Positions 1 to 10,885 of a stretch of DNA of 64,000 bases are shown here, in pieces. The position numbers and the translations under genes are program-made. How positions within the stretch are numbered: position 1 is the first letter of the stretch; each line of letters begins with the position of its first letter. The DNA is from Bryoerythrophyllum caledonicum (lineage: Eukaryota > Streptophyta > Bryopsida > Pottiales > Pottiaceae), in contig OZ020517.1 of the NCBI GenBank assembly GCA_963971425.1, positions 13,208,501 through 13,272,500 on the forward strand, written 5' to 3'. The notes below the pieces were generated by a model. That model ran no database searches. It was not told the DNA's origin and was given only the letters and a program-made list of their open reading frames with translations.

Positions 1-131
1 AAGCTTCACTTACCACAAACATAAGGAGCACAAGGGCAAGGTAGTTCAAAGGTTCCACCCGGGTAAACCTTCTGGCTCTGCCTGCTCCATTCGATCGTCC
101 CTGGTTCCGAGGACGTTCGATGTTCTCCTGA

Positions 132-632
132 TATCACGAGTATCCGCAACGCACGTCAGTTGATGCTTCACAAGTGCAGAAGGCTCTGTACAACTTTAGG
201 ACTGGTTTCAAACTATCTGAATATGGGCGAAACCTGAATAATATAGTAAGAAGCGTTACAGGTCCTTACCATTCGAAGTTTTGCTTCAGCAGGAGTCTGC
301 AGAAAAAGTTGTCGTCTCTGGAAGGTGGGTTCTCATACAAACAGATGCAAGTCAGGAGAAGCAGCCTTAATCAACCTCCAAACCTCAACATGAACAGAAT
401 AGAAATAGATGTCCAGGAAGGGCTCCTAAAACACGGCATCCATCTCCATTCTCAAAGAAGCACCCAGAATACTATGACGCTGATGACCACGGCAGCAAAC
501 GAAGGCCTGATCACACATTGCACCTTCTCCTCAAAACCACGCTCTGCCCAAATGATCATTCCAGTGGTGTCTGGAAAAACCTCAAGCTTCCATAATCAGA
601 AACCCTTCCTTCCCTCAGAACCTACCACCTAG
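132..632 (+). CDS. Unrecognised open reading frame
   Basis: Open frame of about 165 codons from just after a TGA at 129-131 to a TAG at 630-632. The first plausible start is a GTG at 174; no ATG opens it. The predicted protein is Ser/Thr/Asn-rich, has no motif or membrane segment I recognise, and lacks a convincing splice signal. It could be an exon of a gene that begins left of the window, or chance. I see no function. Confidence 0.15.
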   Translation, partial: YHEYPQRTSVDASQVQKALYNFRTGFKLSEYGRNLNNIVRSVTGPYHSKFCFSRSLQKKLSSLEGGFSYKQMQVRRSSLNQPPNLNMNRIEIDVQEGLLKHGIHLHSQRSTQNTMTLMTTAANEGLITHCTFSSKPRSAQMIIPVVSGKTSSFHNQKPFLPSEPTT

Positions 633-1836
633 CAACCCAGAAGCAAAAGTAAGAGCCAAGGGACTTCACAGAATCAAAGAGGCGACCACTACAAACGTAA
701 CTACACTGTAGTAGTCATATGCTAGGTTGGGTTCCAATATCAACAGTGAGATGTACAGGAGGAGATCATGGCAGAAAGGAGAGAAGAAGGGCGTACAATG
801 ATAATTGCCAATAGAGTTTTCCTGAAAGTGCTGCCTGAAGGGGCAAGTCAGGAGGAATATGGTGCCAGACAGTAGGCCTCCGCACATGCATCCAGATTGG
901 AGTTTTCAGGGACTAGACCACTGTTTTGAGGAGCACTTTGCTGAAATTCGTCCCCTGACATGCTGGCCAGACTGTCATGTATGTTCGGGACGTTTTAGGT
1001 AGGTTTGACAGTAAATCGACACAAAATATTTTTGGAGGGTTAAAACCAAGGCAAGGGCGGGGTAAACGAGGCGAGGGCTGTGGGGAAATTCTGAACCATG
1101 TGCGGGTTCGCCCAATTCTGGGCCGAATTCTTAACCAAATACGGTGGCATATTCTGCACCAAATCTCAATCATGTGCGTGGGCCTAGTATGAGATGTATA
1201 AACGGAAAGAAAGAGAGCATGAGGAAATTTCATATCGCCTTTTTCTGCACCAATGAAATGCTTTGCAGTCAATGTTCTTGGGCCCTACCCCATGCAAGCT
1301 AAAGCTCCCCCATAGTACCCTAAGTTCTCACAGGGTTGACCAGTAGTTCCCCCAAACCTTTCCCAAGCCAAGACACCATGTGCATGTGGTCCCGGTTACT
1401 AACATAAGACCCTAAGATTCGGGGTACCTATCCAGTGTATTTTGGTGACTTTCAGGAAAACTATTGCGTTTTTATTGCGTTGCCACATTGAAATATTGTT
1501 TTCAAGCACGAAAGTCCAAATGAGCGCGTGGGGTCTGACAAAGTAGAGATTTCTGGTAGCGAATCTCGGGTTGTAGGCTTAAATATGGTTTCTGCACTAG
1601 ATTGTCGTGAATAAATTTATCGTAGAAGCTGGAAATTGGTATACAGTCCTTTCAATGAGGACTCCAGCTGGCCCGAAGGTCCTCTGCGGGCGCCAAACAG
1701 AGTACTGAACTGTTGAAGTAATGGCATGGTCAAAGTGCTAAAATGCTGAATTATCGTCCATCTTGCGTAGATTAATTTGCAAGTTGCAAACACTGTAAAG
1801 GTAAGTGTAGCAAAAGAATCGAAAGAAAAATGGACT
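633..1836. other. Intergenic stretch, nothing recognised
   Basis: Overlapping short frames occur on both strands (666-887, 913-1272), but none shows a motif, coding bias or splice logic. The stretch around 1040-1180 repeats short phrases such as 'ttctgaaccatgtg' and 'ttctgcaccaaat', giving it a weakly repetitive look. No RNA gene or element ends were seen. Confidence 0.4.
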
Positions 1837-2134
1837 GGGCGATGTCCCGCCCAGGGCGAATTGACCCCTCGTTGGGATTTACCTGAGGTGGGCCCTGTCT
1901 TAATTGCATGGGGTCATTTTTTTGGCCCTCTTATTTTGGGGGTCTAGAGGCTTTTTTTGGACAAATTTGGACAAATTTGGGGCTTACGCCAATTGTTTAC
2001 CCTGGAGGATCGTCCCTTGCTGTAAATAGGGCCCCATCCAAAAACAAAATAGGGGCCAGGTTTGACCCCACCACCTCGTGGCCCCCTCGGGTAAGTACCA
2101 ACGAGGGGTCAGTTCGCCCTCGGCGCGAAGTCCC
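1837..2134. mobile_element. Small inverted-repeat (MITE-like) element
   Basis: About 300 bp bounded by imperfect inverted repeats of roughly 45 bp. The left arm (1837-1893) contains AGGGCGAATTGACCCCTCGT. The reverse complement of the right arm (2085-2134) contains AGGGCGAACTGACCCCTCGT. No coding capacity. A clear target duplication was not found, so the superfamily is undecided. Confidence 0.55.
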
Positions 2135-2689
2135 TTATTTAGTCTTCAGCATTTTTAAATTCTTTTTTTAACACTTCCGGTAAATCCAGAGCCGGGCAAC
2201 TATATCTCTTCGATACGCTGTGAATTAACTCTCTAATCTAAGTTATGTCTTGTGTATTTAGTGTTGGAACGAACAGACACTTTCTTCAAGGCGGCTTCCT
2301 TTAGGTCACCGGAATTCTTCTTCTTCTTCTTGGATCTACTCGTGATTACATTACATGTCAGATTTTTACGCGTTTTAGATATCACCTTTGTACACTCTAA
2401 GGTATGTGTGATGTCCAGCTTTCTGGAGGGCACCATGAATCTGAGTCTGCATTGAAGTGATTGAGATTGGCGATGGGGCTAATGTCACTGAATTCTCCTG
2501 TTAGGTCAAGATTGACGCTGAAGTGGGTGTTTGGAGTGGAAGACCTTGACAGGAAATTCTGCTCGCCCATTTAATCCGTCGTGTATCGAACACTCGGCGT
2601 GTAGTTAGTAGCAGTACTTGAGATGTTTTGCTAGCGCTTGATTGCCTCGATCATTTCTTTAGCTGGAGTAGTTCTCGAGGATTTTCTCA

Positions 2690-4453
2690 ATGGATGTGCT
2701 ATCCTTCGAGCTTGCAGACGTTCCCGGGCACGAGGTTGAGACACAGCCGTGTATGAGGCTGTGTCTCGCGCTGGAGAAGAGGTTTCCTGACATTCGATGG
2801 TGGCAGCAGATCCAGCACCTTTGCGACATCGCCACTGAAACGGAGAACTGCTTCTTCACGTTCAGAGATACCTGGGTCATGACGACCGTCACTCTCAAGG
2901 ACCCGGACAGCTTACTCAGGAGAGTAGTGGACCTACACGCAGGACTGGAGATGATCCAGATCTCCAACGGCCCCGGGGTGGACGGCCACTCATGGTCCTG
3001 GATGCAGTTACTTCGTTGTCTGCTGACCTCCGTTGATGTCGAGCCCCAGATCGTCATCCGCCGGAACGTTCTGTCGCGGCGGAGGTACTGGAGGAAGCTG
3101 CAGGAGTCTTACCGCTGTCCGCACTTGAGGAGGGACTTCTACACTCGCCGAATTTTAGACGAGTCACTCCGCGAGGGCAAGTCGTTGCAGGAGCTTCGCC
3201 GGGAGCGCTACACCAAGTGCGCGCTCGCAACGTCGCTACGATCTGCAGCGCGACTATACAACAAAGTACCTGCAGAGTCGGCTTCGGCGACGACGTCCTC
3301 AGCAGCTGCCGGACTGGTAGACCTCCAAATTGTAAATCCTGCGGACATAATTCTGGTGAAGAATTTGGGCAGTGGAAGCGAAGGCACTGTTTGGAAGGTG
3401 GTGTGGGGCAACTGTACCTACGCCCTGAAATCGTACAATCTATTGCACCTTGATAATTTTGACATAGATCACAAGATCGCCACGATGAGGCCGGTGTCGC
3501 AGCATCCACACATCGTGCAGGCATTCGGTCACTCACGTGGCTTTCTAGGAGACGACGTTTCTGGCGAAGATCAGACTCGACCTAATTGCTTGCTCATGGA
3601 GTTGCTGGACGGCGATCTTTTGCGGGTCATGTACGAGGCCGCAAGATCGACGCCCCTCTCCCGGCTTGATAAACTAGATGTGCTGCTGCAAATCGCGAGC
3701 GCCATGAGGAAACTCCACGAGAACAAGGTGGTGCACGGAGATCTGAAGCCCGAAAACATCCTCCTGGGTGACTTCGAGGTGTCGGGGCATGTCCGCCATT
3801 TTCAGGCCAAGGTGGCTGACTTTGGAAGCGCCAAGATCATCGACTCCAACTTCGTTCCAAGCATGGGAACCACCCAGTACGCGTCTCCCGAAGTGTTGAT
3901 GACGCGTCCTTCGGTGATGAAGAAGCTAGAAGCAGATGTCAGCGCGAAGCCGAAGAAGTTGGACGTTTCAGCAAAGTTAGACGTCTACAGTTTTGGTGTT
4001 ATGGCGTACGAAATTTTGACCGGTTGCAAGCTCACTGTTACCAAAGACATTTATGAAGTCGCCAGAGGTGAAACGAGATTGATCGACTCCAAAGAATTGG
4101 AAACTCTGAAGCGTATCGGCTTCTACGATGAGGTGGTTCTTCTTGTGGAGAAGTGTTTGGAGTGGGATCCTGAGGAGAGGCCAACATTTTCCGACGTTTG
4201 TAAGAGGCTCAAATGTGCTCTGTCGAACCTTCAAGCAGAGGTAAGTATTGTTACAATCCTGTAATCCCCAGTCTATACAAGTGCTGATATCAACAAAAGT
4301 TAAACTTCATTCTCTGACGAATTTTGTAACCTGCAGGAGAGAAGAGATCTGGAAGCACTTCGCAACCTACAGAAGATGAAAGATAGTGTAGGTGTCATTT
4401 TTCTCGTCCTAGTTATCTACATTTTAATCTTAAATGTACCATTCTGTTTATAG
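2690..4453 (+). CDS. Protein kinase-domain protein with plant-type N-terminal extension
   Basis: Two exons: 2690-4240 and 4337-4453. The donor AG|GTAAGT is at 4241 and the acceptor CTGCAG| ends at 4336; the join keeps the frame at residue 517. An in-frame TAG at 2669 precedes the ATG. Residues 1-205 have no certain domain but resemble the DUF1221-type N-terminus found ahead of some plant kinase domains. The kinase domain (about 218-510) shows the glycine loop LGSGSEGTVW (226-235), Lys247 in ALKSY, VVHGDLKPENILL, DFGSAK (377), YASPEV and DVYSFGVMAYEI. HGD replaces HRD in the catalytic loop, a change seen in some non-RD kinases; Lys and both Asp remain, so activity is plausible. The P+1 region holds a repeated DVSAK insertion (about 416-430). 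Exon 2 encodes a charged segment and then a strongly hydrophobic tail, unless a further intron begins near 4390. Substrate unknown. Confidence 0.82.
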
Positions 4454-5520
4454 TTGATTCAGCACTTTCAATAATGTTTTTAATTACACCTTGATACACC
4501 TCCACGCTGATTATATTGACCAGGCTGGATAAAAATCTAATGGGTTTCAGCTTCAACATCTCTCGTTTCACCTCAAACCATTAAAGATGTCTGCTTATTC
4601 TAATTAAATAATCAAATATTGATATAAAGTATCTTACTGTAATTACGAAGAGAAGTGATAACATATCAGATTATTTGAGGGAAAAGCACAATAAAGTGAA
4701 CCAAACAGCGAAAATATGTAAGAGATACTTGACAACAGCATCACGTTAGGTTCAAAGAGACTGGATTGACAAGAATGTACAGTACAACATGCTATGTATT
4801 CGTTAAAAACGGCTTATGATGTCAAACTTGCTAAACTTGTCGGTGTGAATTTCAGACTGCAATATTCAATATGTTGGACCACTTCACATTTATAGATACA
4901 ACCCTAGTCAGGCATTGCTGTGAATGCTATCTGTGACTCGGACCTAATATTCGAAATTCAAATGCAAAAACGAGACTTAGCCTCAAGAGTCCGCATTATC
5001 TTGTTCCATAGCGACTACCACCGCAAGCCGATCATAAACCTGCAAAAAATCGATTAAAATTTGTGAAAACGTCAACAAATTTTGTCAGATTTCAGTCGGT
5101 TTTGACTTCTATGGTTGAATTCGAACAACCAAAACAACATAAATGCTCAAAAAGAATTACCTCAGATCGATTAACACAGATACCATTGATCGATTAGATT
5201 CATCTTTTCTTCATCTATTAGAGTTATTTGGGAAGTCAACAACTAAGACACACCCTCCTTTTTTTTATGTTCAGTTATTAGATACAGTAGAGCTTGTTGC
5301 TCTTTCAAATAGAATCCTTAGAAGAGCTTGGTGGTCTCTAAACCCAGGTCAACATACTTTTCACCATCTCTGAGAGTGAAGAAAGAGATTGCATGAAATC
5401 AACCATAATAGATATTAGCCGCATTACCCTCCTTTGAGGAGCTTTTGAATTATTTGAGAATTATGTAGAGCTGGGTTTGTACTATAAAATAGTGTTACCT
5501 CACTCAAACTCTGGGTGCCT
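4454..5520. other. Convergent intergenic region
   Basis: Lies between the 3' ends of the kinase gene (+) and the DUF455 gene (-). It should hold both 3' UTRs and polyadenylation signals. An open frame at 5143-5373 has no recognisable content. The part around 5290-5400 resembles intron sequence at about 41485-41610 (shared phrases around 'gaagagcttggtgg' and 'tctgagartgaagaaagar'), suggesting a dispersed old repeat. Confidence 0.45.
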
Positions 5521-7761
5521 TCACAAAGAACTCTTTAACCACATTAAATTCTCACTAGTTGTTGAGCGTACCTCAGGCAGACGAGAGTTCATTTTCTTGG
5601 CGCTAGATTCAGCATCTTTAATAGCAAAAGTTTCCGCAGATGAATCGTAAGACGAGTCATACCTGCACGGCATGAATTATGCGCATTATAAAATCTAGAT
5701 TTTGTCTACACTCCATGCACCAATTCTCTCATTCTGTCCACTCATGAAAGCACAGTTAAGAAGCTCGGAGGCCCAAGTCATTATAAAGAGATACATCACC
5801 CAAAACAACTTACCAGTCCCGAGGCAGTCCAGCGAGTAGCCGTGCAGAGTGATTAAAAGGGCCCCTCAGTTCCAAATCGCTCTCCTTCAGTAAACCTGCA
5901 AAACGAGGCTATGTCCAAAAATTGGATCGTACTCCAAATTGATGAAGCGATCGTTCCTTTTATGTATCTACGTATATGAACTTTGATTGTATCTATCAAC
6001 CAGCGTGAACGAAGGGCTTTCGGGAGCATGTTGTTTATAGATCGGGTGACCTACCATCTTTTAATGGTAGGGAGCATACACTATCTTCGAATGTAAAGAG
6101 ACTGAAGAAAGAAAGCTGGTAACCATTACCTTGGAAACGGTTTGCAGGGTCCAGTCCAAGGCGTTTGCACACATCCACAAACCAAGCCACGCCAACTGCA
6201 ACATGGCCCACTTCTTCTTCCGCAATGCGCTTGGTGATGCTGGCGCTGCGGATGTCGCCGTTGCCCGTCAACCTGTCAAACAACCTCGGCCCAGCATCTA
6301 ATCCGCGCGCTTCCTGTCCAAAAACATGCATCTTTACACGGGTATTTCATATCACATACTTCATGTACACCTAACATATCCAATCTTCAACCCTAAGACT
6401 GCAGTATGTGGCGAAAACCACACTTCAAGACAAGACGTGAAAACATATTTCAAGACAAGGGGTGCACACCTGCATCATTGGAATAATGGCAAGCCGAGCC
6501 ATCACATCTCCGGACGTCTTCTCACAATCGGCCAACAAGAGATTATGAGCCGGCATATCACCATAGCTGCTCCCTCCGAACCAACACCCAAAACGAGTTC
6601 ACAAATTAGAGATATCTGGGAGTTTGGCTGTGAGTTTGATTAGGCATTACAGATGGTAAAATTACACAATTCTCAAGGTTCTGTCAACATCCATGGTACC
6701 TTCAAGGGTGCTTAAACGGTAAAATTCTTCTTGTGTTTGCAACTCCAGATTAACTTCTAAAGTTTGAGGTACAAAAGACTAGCGCCATCGCTAATTTCCA
6801 TACCTGAATCCCATTTCAGCCAGACGCTGCAGGCACCACAGGAAATGCCGGCTCTCATCGTCGGCCACATGGGCGAAGTCAGCGAAGAATTGTCGGCTGA
6901 GCTCGTCACTTGCAGCGGAGAATCTGACAACCGTGTCCCAGGCCAAGTCGATTGCGTTCAGCTCAATGTGGGCCATATTGTGCAGCGCATGCGCGCTTGG
7001 AGTGAGGATCGTGCCGGAAGGCGGCGGAATCTTCCATGGATGGACCTGCACATCCAAACACAGAATTGTTTACAGCTCCAAATTAGCCAGCTACAAATCA
7101 TAATCTCCCAACTATTAAGACAGAGTATGAGCTGCAATCTCAACAAGGATCAGAGAAGCATGCTCACTCACAGAGTATGCAGAGGGATGCTTACGAGTTC
7201 CGGCTTCGCAGGCCTCGCAGGCGAATCCGGCGCCTCCGCGACGCCCAGCGCGATCTCGCCGCCGCACCACAACCGGTACGCGCGGTGCGTCAACACGGCC
7301 TTCTCCACGGGATCCGCGGTGCGCAGCACCACCGCGCCCCACTCCGCCAGCGACTCGCACCGCACCTCCTCCGCCCCCTCTTCCACGCTCCGCACCCTCT
7401 CCCAGTGCGCCTGGAAGAACTCCCCCACCGCCTCAGACTTCTTCCTGGCGAGAGTCGCCGGTTGCTCCCACTCTTGGACGCCACCCGGGCCGCGCTTGCC
7501 CCAGACGCGCAGGTCGTTCACAGGGCTGGTGCGCCAGGCGGGCAGTCCCACCCACTCCTGCGCCGGCGACAGAACGCGCGCCTGCACGCGATGCCCATGA
7601 TGTAATCGGCGGAATTGAAGGGGTCGACACCAAAATCTCTGCGGTTTTAGCTGTGTGGCGACGCAGGAGAGGCCCGTGGAGAAGTGAACCGTGTGCATAT
7701 CTGAATCCTTGCTGCGAAACCTGGACCCTAACCCTAAATTTTCACCGAATCCCCCCCGCAA
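5521..7761 (-). CDS. DUF455 ferritin-like family protein (six exons)
   Basis: Exons in reading order: 7761-7195, 7045-6804, 6566-6470, 6313-6130, 5895-5814, 5662-5521. All junctions are GT-AG and the phases join without a stop, giving about 437 residues and ending at TGA 5521-5523. The protein matches the DUF455 pattern from end to end: PARPAKPEL, then HNMAHIELNAIDLAWD, DDESRHFLWCLQRL, YGDMPAHN, EARGLDAGPRL, AEEEVGHVAVG and a C-terminal GPFNHSARLLAGL. The repeated Glu and E..H positions are those expected of a ferritin-like four-helix metal site. Bacterial relatives are of unknown function, and the plant role is not established. The start could be the ATG at 7761 or the one at 7698; the later one is favoured because a telo-box-like motif lies between them. 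Splice sites are inferred, not cDNA-checked. Confidence 0.85.
7726..7738 (-). promoter_or_regulatory. Telo-box-like motif at 5' end of DUF455 gene
   Basis: The + strand reads CCCTAACCCTAAA, i.e. TTTAGGGTTAGGG along the gene. Plant telo-boxes (AAACCCTAA) are common near transcription starts of housekeeping genes. It falls between two candidate ATGs, which argues for the downstream start at 7698. Confidence 0.4.
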
Positions 7762-8340
7762 TGTCGCCTTTTATCCAGCTCTACCTCAATTCTAAACCAC
7801 ATTAAGATAATCTACTAGCTTTGAATCTCATCAACCCACCCTCATCATCACTACCACAATAGCCCTCATTCTCTTCACTTCTCAACCAAAACCATCACCA
7901 ACTTCCTCCGTGCTTTCTCTCCTCTCTCTCACCACCTTCATGTGTGATTCTAGCTTCGAAACTCAGCAACCCAAATAATCCTTCATGGTTACAAACTTAA
8001 CCCTAAGCTTTGGCTTCTCAACCTCACCCACGTCCAGATGAGATGCTAGCTTCGGAAACCAGCAACCATGATTGTCATTGCGGTGAACCAATTCTCTTAA
8101 TTCCTCTTAAACACACACGCATCACACGAGATAACACACTCTTCATATAATCATCCTCGTGTTATACATAACCATGACACCTTGATGGAGGTACGAAAAC
8201 CCTGGGGATTTCATGCTCTAGGTTTAGGGTTTAGGGTTTTTAGCATCTGACGTTGATCTGAAGAATTACCATTGAATCATTACCACCCGAAATTCAGACC
8301 ACCGTCAAATCCTTAACCCGAAACTCCATCTGCAAATACA
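7762..8340 (-). promoter_or_regulatory. Likely promoter and leader of the DUF455 gene
   Basis: Gene-free, pyrimidine-rich on the + strand with a CT run at about 7911-7935 and further CCCTAA motifs (7999-8004). A telomere-like array sits at 8223-8240. No TATA box can be assigned confidently. The region is repeat-poor until the element beginning near 8391. Confidence 0.35.
8220..8240 (+). repeat. Interstitial telomere-type repeat (TTTAGGG)
   Basis: Reads AGGTTTAGGGTTTAGGGTTTT: two perfect TTTAGGG units with a partial one each side. This is the Arabidopsis-type telomere heptamer and supports a green-lineage source. At this length it is a promoter-type telo-box cluster or a tiny interstitial array rather than a chromosome end. 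Confidence 0.7.
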
Positions 8341-8390
8341 GGATCCTTGTCAGGTCGATCATTGCATGGTCTTGTACACCAAACTACTAA

Positions 8391-8864
8391 GTTAGAGGCA
8401 CCCAATTCCGATCAATAGAGTATGCATGAAATGGTGCATGAAGCGACCCAAAACGGATAACTCAAAATCTGAAAACTCCAGTCATTATCCGCATTGGGTC
8501 ATGAAGTGTGCAATTTTGGGTTGCTCCATCTCAACTGAGCTCTCATTGCTGGCCTTGCCTCGAAAGTCGAACAAGGCCGATCGGCATTGGGTACCTCCAT
8601 GAGATGGTTATACATGGCATGTCTTCTCTCTTTTTACTCACTCTCACTTATTGGCATTGGGCAAAGGAGGGCACCAAATCTCACCTACTCTTGATTATGG
8701 GCTTCTAAATTCTATATCAGTTGCAAATCTTTGAGATTAAATTTGAAAAAATATTTGTTGAGTTTCATTCCTAATTCCGCATCTTTTAACATAAATGTTT
8801 TTGACATACAATGTCATGTGAGCCCCCATCTGGGTTAAGTGATCGGAATTGGGTGCCTCTACCT
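8391..8864. mobile_element. TIR element, GAGGCACCCAATTCC family (copy A)
   Basis: Terminal inverted repeats of 22 bp match exactly: left TAGAGGCACCCAATTCCGAT at 8393 on, right its reverse complement ending at 8861. The internal sequence is the reverse complement of 20,210-21,043 apart from an insertion there, and is related to 46,531-47,042. Small open frames inside are repeat sequence, not genes. Target duplication unclear. Confidence 0.8.
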
Positions 8865-10075
8865 GAATGTCAACACTTTTGCCGCTCACCGATTCCATGG
8901 CCAGTCTGCAGAATGGTAGCAGGCTGTCAGTGCAGTATTGTGTCCCTTGAGGAAATTCAAGGCAGCCATGTAACATACACTGCTCAAGAAGATGAGTATG
9001 GTACCGCAACTGGACACGGTTGAAACTAACTTACACTCTTCCCAACATCAGCTTGTGGAGCCTTCAATAATGCAGGTAATTCTTTTGCAAGGATCCATGA
9101 CATGGGATACTACAATAGTGTCAGTTGGTGAGCCGGACGGAATTGGATCAGTGGACGTTGTAGTAGAATGATCAACCCACCTAAAAGTTTGCATGCACAT
9201 GATTTGTGATTATCGCCTAGATTAAATTTAACCTCTAACAACCAATCAGTGCTTCTAGTGATTTTGGGCAGCTTACACTGATGTTAATATAGATCATGAA
9301 TTTCTAAATCTTACATTGAAGATGTGGGTAAGTATCACAGTAGCTTCGTGGGGGAGTAAAACTGAGGTATAAAACCAAAGTTACAAGGTTTTGAATTTAG
9401 AGCAAACAGGATACTAGTATAGAGCAAAATAGTAGTACTCTAGAACTTGAATAGTGCTATTGTAGAACTGAGTAGTGCAGTTTTTTGTGGTTGATAGCAG
9501 TGAAGGAAAGTTCTAAGCAGTCCTCAATGTTTTTGTATTAAAAGTTCGTATAACTAGAAGATTCTACTTTTTCATTCATTTTCTTCTATTGATAGAATAA
9601 GGCATAATATTTGGGATTTTAGATCCAACTATCACTTTTTATTTTAAAAACAGTTCTCTTATGTAAATGGCTACTTTCTATACCCCTAGTCATTTCAAGT
9701 TCATTCATCTTTCCTATACACCTCCATTACTTGCGTGATTTTTGGCGTGCAATGGCCTAATACAAGGTACAACATAGATTCATAAAACATATGCTATGTA
9801 TAGTAGAAAAATAAGCCATTATCTCGAGTCAAAGTACGTTGACCCTGGCCATGTAGTGGAAGAAAAATACCACATTGCTCTCTTCAAATGCATGTATACT
9901 ACAATTTGTGCAATTAAAAGTTTACAAATTTATTTGAGTGTCGTCTTATAATATTTGACTTGAAGATCATATGGTTGTATTAGTAAAAGTTTGTTTCAAT
10001 TATTCTTGCGACGTGTCTTCTTAAGACGTACTTTTGGGGTGGTTTTGGTGAAACATAGTCTCCATCTTTTAAGAG
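8865..10075. other. Gene-free AT-rich stretch
   Basis: No open frame of substance, RNA gene or element ends seen. Around 9400-9490 phrases such as 'agtagtactc', 'agtgctattg' and 'agtagtgcag' recur loosely. Confidence 0.4.
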
Positions 10076-10079
10076 TTAA

Positions 10080-10433
10080 CCCTTAAACGTCAGAGCCAGC
10101 CCGAGGGGCTTGGTTTCTACAGAATCTTCTCTGAAGCTCTTCCTGTACTCAACTTTTCACTTATTTTTTGATATCATTCTAATCACCTTCTTTTGATGCA
10201 TTCACAAAGTGAAATTTTACAATTCAAATCACAATTTGTATGAGTGATTTGTGCTTTGAAAGGATTGTGGTAGGTAGGTTGATAACCTTGTAGGAGGTTG
10301 CAAGCTCATCATTGATTGGTTTATTCATGATGCCCAAGTTCAAAAAGTGCACTATTCATTGATGTCCAAGTACAAAAGATGCCATGATCCAATTTCGGGC
10401 TGCCCGCCCAGGCCATGAATTGTCGTTTAAGGG
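10080..10433. mobile_element. TTAA-flanked MITE (354 bp)
   Basis: TTAA at 10076-10079 and 10434-10437 flank a sequence starting CCCTTAAACG and ending CGTTTAAGGG. Those ends are perfect 10-bp inverted repeats, and TTAA is the target duplication of piggyBac-type transposons. The same termini recur at 21,858 and 23,158. No coding capacity. Confidence 0.8.
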
Positions 10434-10885
10434 TTAAGGGGTTGTACTACTGACTTACCATAGCTAAAGTAAGTCATAAAATAGAAGGAAAATATGGGAG
10501 GATTTGGGGACTTCGGCTTTATTTGCTAAGTGAGGCAAAGATACTGTTAGTTTTGACCTCCTATCTCATTCTTGATTACTAACTCTAAACACCAAACACA
10601 AAACACCAATTCTAAATAGCTCTAAATTTTTTAAATCAGGTTGAAGAGGAAAAACACAGCTAAGATACATGGCATAATATGATATTTCCTTTGTTCTCAA
10701 GGCCAATTAGATCTAATTTTAGCTTGAGTTTAGAGACCACCAAACTCTTAGATATTTAATTTCAGAATAGACCACCAAATATTTCCGATAATAGCTATTA
10801 AGAGAGAAAAAATATCAATTTAGAAATGTATAATTTTTATTAAATATTCAAGTGATTATACAAATAAATCTTTTGTTATATTTAA

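Noticed and set aside
1908..2171. 87-codon frame
   Set aside because: It falls inside the inverted-repeat element 1,837-2,134.
3054..3536. Antisense 160-codon frame over the kinase gene
   Set aside because: It is the mirror of strongly conserved kinase codons and has no motif of its own; the same applies to the other frames inside 2,690-4,264.
5143..5373. 76-codon frame taken as a possible gene
   Set aside because: No motif, and the DNA itself resembles intron sequence near 41,500.
6764..7605. Long + strand frames opposite the DUF455 gene (278 and 142 codons)
   Set aside because: They lie in the GC-rich first exons of the - strand gene, are Arg/Ser/Pro-rich shadows, and break the conserved DUF455 reading on the other strand.
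8508..9023. Small frames at 8,508-8,708 and 8,811-9,023 as genes
   Set aside because: They lie in or run out of TIR element copy A, whose repeats explain the sequence.
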